From contig JAFQGG010000046.1 of NCBI GenBank assembly GCA_017415505.1, positions 1 through 64,000 of the forward strand: a stretch of 64,000 bases of DNA. The letters run 5' to 3'. This DNA is from Clostridia bacterium (lineage in GTDB: Bacteria; Bacillota; Clostridia; Christensenellales; Borkfalkiaceae). The position numbers were made by a program, and so were the translations under genes. The notes beneath the pieces are model-generated. The model was not told the DNA's origin, ran no database searches, and was given only the letters and a program-made list of their open reading frames with translations. Position 1 is the stretch's first letter; each line of letters opens with the position of its first letter. Below, piece after piece: positions 8,175-14,569 of this stretch.

Positions 8175-9077
8175 TTATTCGATTCGCAAATCCCCGCTCG
8201 ACGTTTCCACGAACAAGGCAAGTTCCCCGCCTGCAACCGTGTAAATATCGCGTTCTTTCGTATACGCAAACGCCGACGAGAAATCTCCGCTCACCGTTTC
8301 GTATTCGATTCTCGCCCCCACGCCTTCCGGGAGTTTGATCGTAACGTCTCCGCTCACCGTATCCACTTCCGCGCGCCCTTTCTCCATGGAAAACGCCACT
8401 TCTCCACTCGTCGTTTCCACGGAAATTCCCGTTGCGGAAATCAAACCAACCTGCAAATCCCCGCTCGTCGTTTCCACTTCCACCTCGTCCGCCGTCCACG
8501 CGCGACCTTCCACTTCTCCACTCGTCGTTTCCACGGAAATTTCCGTTGCGGAAATCAAACCGACCTGCAAATTCCCGCTCGTCGTTTCCACTTCCACCAC
8601 GTCCGCCGTCCACGCGTTACCTTCTACCTCGCCCGAAACAGTACTCACGGAAATCTCCCTTGCCGTGAGCGTTTCCGCCTGCACGTCCGCGCTTACCGCG
8701 TCGATTTCTATGCTTATCCCCGACGGCACTTCCACCGTCAACGCCTTGTTTCGCTCCGCAATCGAACCCCATTTTCCCGATTTGCAATATTGGATTTTGA
8801 GCGCACCGCCTTCGAGAAGATAATGCACTTTGTCCGCGTCGTCCTCGGCGGGGTTTTTCTCGTATACGGACAGCGTGGCTTTATCGCTCTCCACGAGCGT
8901 GATCGCTCCCGCGACCCAATCGATTTCCAAGCTCTTGACCGTCGCGCTATCGTAAGTAAAATCGCCCACGCTGTACGCGTCCGCGCGCTCGTATTTTTCG
9001 TGAATCATTTCACCGCATCCCACCATCGTAAACGCACAAACCGTTGCCGTCAAACCTATAACGATTATCTTTTTCAT
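8175..9077 (-). CDS. Repetitive DUF4097-type lipoprotein
   Basis: A 300-residue secreted lipoprotein: signal peptide 1-20 with lipobox MVGC and Cys21. The rest is rich in SVETTSGEV and EVETTSGDLQVG segments typical of the DUF4097 right-handed beta-helix, whose function is unknown. Two full repeats of 38 residues (114 bp at DNA level, e.g. starting at 8401 and 8515) are nearly identical, a sign of recent duplication. A good ribosome binding site AAGGAGG precedes ATG 9077. It converges with the 6S RNA, whose terminator may also serve this gene. Confidence 0.82.
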   Translation of the reverse strand: MKKIIVIGLTATVCAFTMVGCGEMIHEKYERADAYSVGDFTYDSATVKSLEIDWVAGAITLVESDKATLSVYEKNPAEDDADKVHYLLEGGALKIQYCKSGKWGSIAERNKALTVEVPSGISIEIDAVSADVQAETLTAREISVSTVSGEVEGNAWTADVVEVETTSGNLQVGLISATEISVETTSGEVEGRAWTADEVEVETTSGDLQVGLISATGISVETTSGEVAFSMEKGRAEVDTVSGDVTIKLPEGVGARIEYETVSGDFSSAFAYTKERDIYTVAGGELALFVETSSGDLRIE

Positions 9078-9117
9078 AAAAATTCCTCCTTTTCTATTTT
9101 TTACTTTCTATATATCT

Positions 9118-9146
9118 ATTATACACTATTTTTTTATTCTTGTCAA
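9118..9146 (-). promoter_or_regulatory. Promoter of the DUF4097 lipoprotein gene
   Basis: Minus strand TTGACA (9141-9146), 17-bp spacer, TATAAT (9118-9123). Confidence 0.88.
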
Positions 9147-9220
9147 GATTCAATCCTAATAATTTTGAAATTTTTTCTAATTTTTGCAAAAAAAGACTTC
9201 GTGCTTTTGCACAAAGCCGT

Positions 9221-9703
9221 TTACCTAAAAATTTCCCCAACGAGCACGGGCGTAAACTTCGAACCGTTGACGACGAGATAGCAATAGCTTCCGCCCCGAT
9301 CGAGCGCGTAACGAAGCGTACCCGGATTGACGAGCGTCACGCCGTCGATTTGCGTAATTTTCGCCTCGTGGGTATGCCCGTAAAGCGCGATATCGCAATC
9401 GCGGGACTTTGCGACCTGCGCGAGCGTATCCAAAGAATTTTTCACGCCGTACCTATGTCCGTGGCAGTAGAAAATTCGCACGCCCTCCACTTCCATCACG
9501 CCCTCGGCGGGATAGGCGGTGAAAAAGTCGCAATTCCCCCCGCAAAAATATACTTTTTCGGGAAACTCCGCCGTAATCGCGCGGATATCCTGCGCCCCGT
9601 CGCCCAAATGCACGAATATATCGTTTTCCGCAATCAAAGGGCGCAACCCCTCCACCGCGTTTGCGTTCCCGTGCGAATCGGAAACCACGATAATTTTTTT
9701 CAT
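9221..9703 (-). CDS. YfcE/MJ0936-family metallophosphoesterase
   Basis: A 160-residue calcineurin-type phosphodiesterase with the five metal motifs in order: SDSHG (8-12), LGDG, GGNCD, CHGHR and YGHTH. Enzymes of this family hydrolyse phosphodiesters with Mn or Ni; the cellular substrate is unknown. It follows rdgB, a pairing conserved in many Bacillota. The start at 9703 (MKKIIVVSDSHG) follows AAAGGAG; a longer frame from a TTG at 9805 would run through the palindrome at 9746-9781 and is rejected. Confidence 0.9.
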   Translation of the reverse strand: MKKIIVVSDSHGNANAVEGLRPLIAENDIFVHLGDGAQDIRAITAEFPEKVYFCGGNCDFFTAYPAEGVMEVEGVRIFYCHGHRYGVKNSLDTLAQVAKSRDCDIALYGHTHEAKITQIDGVTLVNPGTLRYALDRGGSYCYLVVNGSKFTPVLVGEIFR

Positions 9704-9745
9704 TTTTTCTCCTTTCTCTCCAAAAAAATCCCCCGTCGGATATAT

Positions 9746-9781
9746 GAACATATGAACATATGTACATATGTTCATGCGTTC
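9746..9781. promoter_or_regulatory. Palindrome, second member of the ArsR-operator-like family
   Basis: A perfect 24-bp core (9752-9775) centred on GTAC and reading ATGAACATATG in each half, with an extra GAAC/GTTC pair outside. The core is identical to that at 12977-13020 and 43825-43868. It lies between the rdgB stop and the yfcE start. No strong promoter is seen beside it, so it could be an operator for internal regulation or a 3' hairpin of rdgB. Confidence 0.65.
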
Positions 9782-9792
9782 TACAAGAAAAA

Positions 9793-10374
9793 TTACGGTT
9801 TCCAAATTTCTTTTAACGCTTTCAAGGCGCGGAAGCGGTGAGAAACGGCGTTCTTTTCCTCGGGCGTAGCTACGCCGAAGGATTTATGCAAATCGTCGCT
9901 TTCAAACAGGCAATCGTAGCCAAAACCGCCCGTGCCCGTTTCCTCGTATAAGATTTTCCCGTAGGTTTTACCCTCCGCGACGAGTTCTTTTCCGTCGGGC
10001 GAAACGAGCGCAACGGCGCAACAAAAGTGTGCGCGACGGTCGCTTACGCCCTGCAAATTCTTCAAGAGCAAATCGCGGTTGCCTTGATCGTTGCCGTGCC
10101 CTCCGCTGTATCGCGCGCTAAACACGCCCGGCGCGCCGTCGAGCGCGTCCACGCAAATACCGCTATCGTCCGCAAGCACCGTTTCCCCAAGTGCCGCGCA
10201 CGCCGCGCGCGCTTTGATCAACGCGTTTTCCGCAAAGGTAACGCCCGTTTCCTCCACGTCCTCGTCAAAACCCATTTCCTTTTGCGAAACGACCTCGTAT
10301 TCGGTGAAGATCTCCGCGATTTCGCGAAGTTTATGCGCGTTCCCCGACGCGACTACTAATTTTTTCTTTTGCAT
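9793..10374 (-). CDS. rdgB: XTP/dITP diphosphatase (HAM1/RdgB)
   Basis: Nucleotide-pool sanitising pyrophosphatase that removes ITP, XTP and their deoxy forms. The 194-residue protein has VVASGNAHKLRE at the N-terminus, ADDSGICVDALDGAPG in the middle, GGFGYDCLF and the terminal SHRFRALK motif. The start at 10374 (MQKKKLVV) follows AAGGAG; upstream in-frame codons overlap cadA and are rejected. It lies 17 bp after cadA, so it probably shares the metal-regulated transcript. Confidence 0.95.
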   Translation of the reverse strand: MQKKKLVVASGNAHKLREIAEIFTEYEVVSQKEMGFDEDVEETGVTFAENALIKARAACAALGETVLADDSGICVDALDGAPGVFSARYSGGHGNDQGNRDLLLKNLQGVSDRRAHFCCAVALVSPDGKELVAEGKTYGKILYEETGTGGFGYDCLFESDDLHKSFGVATPEEKNAVSHRFRALKALKEIWKP

Positions 10375-10391
10375 AATTTTCTCCTTTTTAT

Positions 10392-12485
10392 TTAAGATAC
10401 GCGAAGCGCGTTGAGGACGGCGAGCAACATCACGCCCACGTCCGCGAACACCGCAAGCCCCAAAGGCAACACGCCAAGCGCGCCGAGCGTCATGAACGCC
10501 ACTTTCATAACGATAGAAAATACGATATTTTGCAGGGCGACCGCGCGGGTCTTTTTCGCGATTTTCACACACTTTGGCAACGCGGAAAGATTGTCGGAAA
10601 TCAACACCAAATCGGACGCTTCTACCGCCGCCGCACTACCCAATTTCCCCATGGAAACTCCGCAGTCCGCCACAGCCATTACGGGCGCATCGTTCACACC
10701 GTCGCCCACGTACACGAAACCGCCTTCCTTCTTATACTCGTTTGCTTCGCGGAGTTTTTCGTCGGGAAGCAAAGACGCTTTCACCTCGGACACGCCCGCC
10801 TCGTACGCAATTTTTTGCGCCCGCTCGGGCGTATCGCCCGTCAAGATTACCAAGCGTTCCGCACCCGCGTTTCGAAGCTGACTTAACGCCTCTTTCGCTT
10901 CCTCGCGAAGCTTATCCCCGACGGCAATACAGCCAAGGTAAGTATCTTCCCTCGCTATATAAATAAGCGTGTACGGGCTACGCTCTTCGATCGCGAAAAC
11001 TTTGTTTTCGCGCAGTAGCCGAACGCTACCAATAAGCACCGTTTTTCCGTCGATTACACCCGACAGCCCCCGCCCCGCAAACTCGCGCACTTCTTGCGCG
11101 ACGTACGGGGTCGGCACGTTCTCGAACGCCTTTGCTATGGGGTGCGACGAAGCGCGCTCCACCGCCGCGACGAGATAGAGAAGTTCTTCCTTGGAAACGC
11201 CTTGTTCTCGCACCTCGCAAACGGTGAAATTCCCTTCCGTCAAAGTGCCCGTTTTATCAAACGCAAAAATTTTCGCGCGCGCTACCTCGTCGAGATAGGT
11301 CGCGCCCTTGACGAGAATCCCCTTTTTCGCGCACGCGCCGATCCCCGAAAAATAAGTGAGAGGCACGGAAATAATAAGTGCGCACGGACAGGAAACGACC
11401 AAAAACGTAAGCGCCGATTTCGACCAACGGGGGAAATCCTTAAACAGAATATCCCCGCCCGAAACGAGTCCGTCTATAAACGGTACGGCAAAAGCGAGGA
11501 GCAACGCCGCCACGCACACGATCGGCGTATAATAGCGTGCGAATTTGGTAATAAATTTTTCAGGCTTCGCCTTGCCTGACGAGGCGTTTTCCACGAGATC
11601 GAGGATTTTGCTTACCGCGCTGTTTTCATATTCGCGAACCACCCGCATTTTGAACGCGTTCCCCGCGTTGATACAGCCCGAAAGCAACTCTTCCCCCGCT
11701 TTAACCTGCCGAAGCTCCGATTCTCCCGTCAACGATTTCGTATCCAGCGAAGCGGTTTCGTCCAGCAACACTCCGTCCACGGGTACTTTCTCCCCCGCTT
11801 TGACGAGTACGGTATCCCCGATTTTCAATGCTTCGGGGCGCACCTGCTTTTGAGCGTGTTCGTGACACGCCCCGCAATCACATTCGTCTAATACGGTCGC
11901 CCATTCGCTCTTCAAGTCCATGAGCCTCGTAATCGAACGGCGGGAGGAATCCACCGCCATGCCTTGCAAAGTTTCCCCGATTTGATAAAGAAGCATAACG
12001 AGCACGCTCTCGCTCCACTCGCCCAATAACGCCGCCCCGATCGAAGCGACCGTCATGAGAAAGTTCTCGTCGAAAATATTGCCCTTTACGATATTCTTCC
12101 CCGTATTGATAAGTACGGGATACCCGACGGCAAAATACGCCAAGGCGTAACAAATATAATGCGCAACCGCGCCGACGGCAAAGCGTTCAAGCAAGCCCCC
12201 GCCGACAAAAAACAGCGCGGAAAGGGCGATCAGTAACCATTGAAACCGCCGTTTCTTCCCCGCGTCGGCGTTTTCCGTTTCCTCCACCACGCGTACCTCT
12301 TCAAAAGCGTTTGTTTCGGCAATAATTTTTTCAAGCGTTTCTTCCCCGTCGTATTCCACCGTCAAAAGACCGTTGACGAAGGAAACGACGGCGCTTTGCA
12401 CCCCGTCCAAAGCGGAAATTTTTTCTTCCAATTCCGCCGCGCAATGCGCGCAATCCAACCCGCGCAACCGCAAAACACTTTTCAT
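10392..12485 (-). CDS. cadA: Heavy-metal exporting P1B-type ATPase (Zn/Cd/Pb type)
   Basis: A 697-residue membrane pump. Residues 1-65 are a heavy-metal-associated domain with GLDCAHC (9-15). The membrane motif CPC (near residue 366, VVSCPCALIIS), the phosphorylation motif DKTGTLT (about 411) and GDGVNDAP (about 595) are intact. A Cys/His patch (CDCGACHEH) precedes the actuator domain and may bind metal. CPC with this context fits Zn/Cd/Pb export rather than copper. ATG 12485 follows GGAGGAG. An arsR-type gene lies directly upstream and rdgB-yfcE downstream. Confidence 0.93.
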   Translation of the reverse strand: MKSVLRLRGLDCAHCAAELEEKISALDGVQSAVVSFVNGLLTVEYDGEETLEKIIAETNAFEEVRVVEETENADAGKKRRFQWLLIALSALFFVGGGLLERFAVGAVAHYICYALAYFAVGYPVLINTGKNIVKGNIFDENFLMTVASIGAALLGEWSESVLVMLLYQIGETLQGMAVDSSRRSITRLMDLKSEWATVLDECDCGACHEHAQKQVRPEALKIGDTVLVKAGEKVPVDGVLLDETASLDTKSLTGESELRQVKAGEELLSGCINAGNAFKMRVVREYENSAVSKILDLVENASSGKAKPEKFITKFARYYTPIVCVAALLLAFAVPFIDGLVSGGDILFKDFPRWSKSALTFLVVSCPCALIISVPLTYFSGIGACAKKGILVKGATYLDEVARAKIFAFDKTGTLTEGNFTVCEVREQGVSKEELLYLVAAVERASSHPIAKAFENVPTPYVAQEVREFAGRGLSGVIDGKTVLIGSVRLLRENKVFAIEERSPYTLIYIAREDTYLGCIAVGDKLREEAKEALSQLRNAGAERLVILTGDTPERAQKIAYEAGVSEVKASLLPDEKLREANEYKKEGGFVYVGDGVNDAPVMAVADCGVSMGKLGSAAAVEASDLVLISDNLSALPKCVKIAKKTRAVALQNIVFSIVMKVAFMTLGALGVLPLGLAVFADVGVMLLAVLNALRVS

Positions 12486-12572
12486 ACCTCTCCTCCGCTA
12501 GCCTAACGAGCGTCAACCTCGCAAAGCTTAACAATTTATCGCTCAATTCTCCCCCAAACGCGTTCCCGTGGC

Positions 12573-12917
12573 TTAACAGTTCGCGTGAGAAAGCGCCGTT
12601 TCTACGATGGCGCGCACGTGTTCGTCCGCAATAGAATATACCATGTTCTTGCCTACGCGACGCGAACGCACGATTTTATTATCTCTTAAAACTCTTAATT
12701 GGTGGCTCACGGTACTTTGCTCCGTTCCGCAAACGGCGATAAGTTGGTTTGCGCAAAGCTCCCCTTTCAACAACGCCAACACGATTTGCAATCTTTTCGG
12801 TTCGGAAAGCACCGAGAAAATTTGGCGCGTTTTTTCCAGCTTTTCATCCGACGGCATTTCTCCGCGCACCTTTTCTACGGTCGATTCGTTTTCATTCTTC
12901 AAAGTTTTGGGTAACAT
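12573..12917 (-). CDS. ArsR/SmtB-family metal-sensing repressor
   Basis: A 114-residue winged-helix repressor: recognition helix TEQSTVSHQLRVL (65-77), wing KNMVYSI. An alpha-5 type metal site is visible as Asp98, His100, His111 and Cys114, the spacing of the CzrA/SmtB zinc site (D, +2, +13, +16) but with Cys in place of the last His. Cys55 in ELC stands where CadC-type sensors have CxC, but the second Cys is missing. It should sense Zn or Cd and repress the operon. The palindrome overlapping its own start site is the likely operator. Confidence 0.92.
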   Translation of the reverse strand: MLPKTLKNENESTVEKVRGEMPSDEKLEKTRQIFSVLSEPKRLQIVLALLKGELCANQLIAVCGTEQSTVSHQLRVLRDNKIVRSRRVGKNMVYSIADEHVRAIVETALSHANC

Positions 12918-12976
12918 AATTTTTCTCCTTTTTATTATATTATTTTCTTTTCCGTTTTATTAAGCTTCACCTTAAC

Positions 12977-13020
12977 ATATGAACGTATGAACATATGTAC
13001 ATATGTTCATACGTTCATAT
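12977..13020. promoter_or_regulatory. Operator-like 44-bp palindrome of the arsR-cadA operon
   Basis: A perfect 44-bp dyad centred at 12998.5. Each half reads ATATGAACGTATGAACATATGT toward the centre, that is two tandem GAAC boxes. The TGAACA-N-TGTTCA layout resembles SmtB/CzrA-type operators. It begins 2 bp after the -10 hexamer and covers the predicted start site, so a bound dimer would block transcription. Confidence 0.8.
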
Positions 13021-13022
13021 AT

Positions 13023-13051
13023 AGTATAGCACGAAAAAAAGCGTTTGTCAA
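13023..13051 (-). promoter_or_regulatory. Promoter of arsR-cadA-rdgB-yfcE
   Basis: Minus strand TTGACA (13046-13051), 17-bp spacer, TATACT (13023-13028). The operator palindrome follows at once. Confidence 0.88.
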
Positions 13052-13078
13052 GCATTTTTTGAAAAAAAAAGCGACCCG

Positions 13079-13687
13079 TTAAAGGTCGCGTTGCTTTTCG
13101 GAAACGAAAATATGGGCGCGTTCGGTTTCCGTCTTTTCCAAAACGGTCAAACCCGCGTTTTGTAAGTACGCCTGCATTTGCGTGGGCGTATCGGGATACA
13201 AGCGTACCTTTCGCGAAGAAAGTTCTAAAATATCCCCGTGCGCTTTATCGATCGAGAGCACGAATCTACCGCCCAAGCGCAATAGGTTCGCAACTTTTCG
13301 TACAGCCCGTTCTTTGTCTTGAATATGAAAAAAGGTCAGCGACGAATACACGGCGTCGAATTTTTCTTCCGTTTCCCACTCCAAAAAATCGGCGCAAAGT
13401 AGCGTTACGCTTTGTATCGCGCGCAAATTATCCTTTGCGCGCACAACCGTTTTCGGGGAAATATCCACCCCGTAAAAACGTGCGCAAACGGGTGCGATAC
13501 GAAGTGCCAATCTTCCCGTGCCAACCCCTATTTCCAAAACGGTTTGCGGTTTTTCTTGGATTACCCGTTCCACGAAAAACGCGCCGTCCCAACCGTCCAT
13601 ATACGCGCGAAGGCTTGGAGCGTCGAAAACGGGATCGTCGCCCTCGTCTATCAAAAGATCGTAATGCGTTTTTGCGTCGCAAAACAT
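13079..13687 (-). CDS. Class I SAM-dependent methyltransferase
   Basis: A 202-residue Rossmann-fold methyltransferase of unknown substrate. Motif I is VLEIGVGTG (about residues 51-59), followed by YGVDISPKTV (motif II), DAVYSSLTFFHI (motif IV) and LLRLGGRFVLSID (post-IV). It starts 1 bp after the stop of the upstream pseudouridine synthase gene, so it may be translationally coupled to it. RNA or small-molecule targets are both possible. Confidence 0.85.
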   Translation of the reverse strand: MFCDAKTHYDLLIDEGDDPVFDAPSLRAYMDGWDGAFFVERVIQEKPQTVLEIGVGTGRLALRIAPVCARFYGVDISPKTVVRAKDNLRAIQSVTLLCADFLEWETEEKFDAVYSSLTFFHIQDKERAVRKVANLLRLGGRFVLSIDKAHGDILELSSRKVRLYPDTPTQMQAYLQNAGLTVLEKTETERAHIFVSEKQRDL

Positions 13688-13688
13688 T

Positions 13689-14516
13689 TCACACCTCGAA
13701 ACGGGACTCGAAAATTTTCCCGTTCATATACGAAAACGCCCCCGACAACGAAAAGCGCAGTTTTTTGGCGACGAGGCATTGGCGCGCCGTTTTTTTCTCT
13801 CGGTTTTTATCCGTATCGCCGTATTTCATATCCCCGACGATCGGGCAACCGATATGCGCGAGGTGCGCGCGGATTTGATGCGTTTTTCCCGTATGCAAAA
13901 TCACCTCGACGAGCGTCGTGCCGTCCGCGCGTTTTTCCTTGACGGCGTATTCGGTCACGATTTTTTCCCCGCCCGCAATCGGCTTATCAAAAATCTTTAC
14001 GAGCGCGCGTTCCCCGCCCTTTTTCAAAAACGCCGTGAGCGTGGCAACGGGCTTTTCAAACGAGCCGAAACAAAGTGCGTTATACGCTTTCTCCACGCGT
14101 TTTTCCTTGAACGCGGAAAGCAGTTCCTTTTCCGATTCTCCGCAACGGGCAAACGCGATTAAACCGCGCGTATTTCTATCCAAACGGTGAATAAACGCGT
14201 ACCTGCCCCCCGTTTTTCGGGAAATATCGGCAAAAACGGCTTCGGCGTTCACCCCGCTTTCTTTATCCGCAATAAAAAATTTTTCATCCTCGTAAACGGC
14301 GTAATACGCAGGCTTTTCCTCTTGTTTTTTCGTCAAATAATAACAAACCTCGTCCCCGACGGAAAGAAGGATATCTCCGCCCACCTTTTTGCCGTTGACT
14401 TTAATTTCTTTATCTTTAATCAGTTGCGACCAAAAAAAGGACGCTTGCGCATAGTTGTTTTCCGTAAATTCTTTCAGCGTTTGCGCGCTGTCGCATACGA
14501 GCCGTAGCACGGGCAA
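13689..14516 (-). CDS. RluA-family pseudouridine synthase
   Basis: Isomerises uridine to pseudouridine in rRNA or tRNA. The 275-residue protein has an S4-like N-terminal part (KVNGKKVGGD), the catalytic motif HRLDRNTRG (Asp is the nucleophile) and LHTGKTHQIRAHL. It is one of three RluA paralogues in the window (see 17077 and 37677). Its target cannot be assigned from sequence alone. Confidence 0.93.
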   Translation of the reverse strand: MPVLRLVCDSAQTLKEFTENNYAQASFFWSQLIKDKEIKVNGKKVGGDILLSVGDEVCYYLTKKQEEKPAYYAVYEDEKFFIADKESGVNAEAVFADISRKTGGRYAFIHRLDRNTRGLIAFARCGESEKELLSAFKEKRVEKAYNALCFGSFEKPVATLTAFLKKGGERALVKIFDKPIAGGEKIVTEYAVKEKRADGTTLVEVILHTGKTHQIRAHLAHIGCPIVGDMKYGDTDKNREKKTARQCLVAKKLRFSLSGAFSYMNGKIFESRFEV

Positions 14517-14530
14517 TCCTCCTTTCGTTA

Positions 14531-14561
14531 AAAATTTTGCCGCCCGTTAAACGAGCGGCAA
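14531..14561 (-). terminator. Terminator downstream of the surface protein gene
   Basis: Minus strand hairpin TTGCCGC/GCGGCAA (14537-14543 with 14555-14561) followed by AATTTTT. Confidence 0.85.
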
Positions 14562-14569
14562 CCGTTTAT

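Noticed and set aside
9703..9805. N-terminal extension of the YfcE-like protein from a TTG codon
   Set aside because: Would translate the palindrome and overlap the rdgB stop; the internal ATG has a good ribosome binding site and matches the family start.
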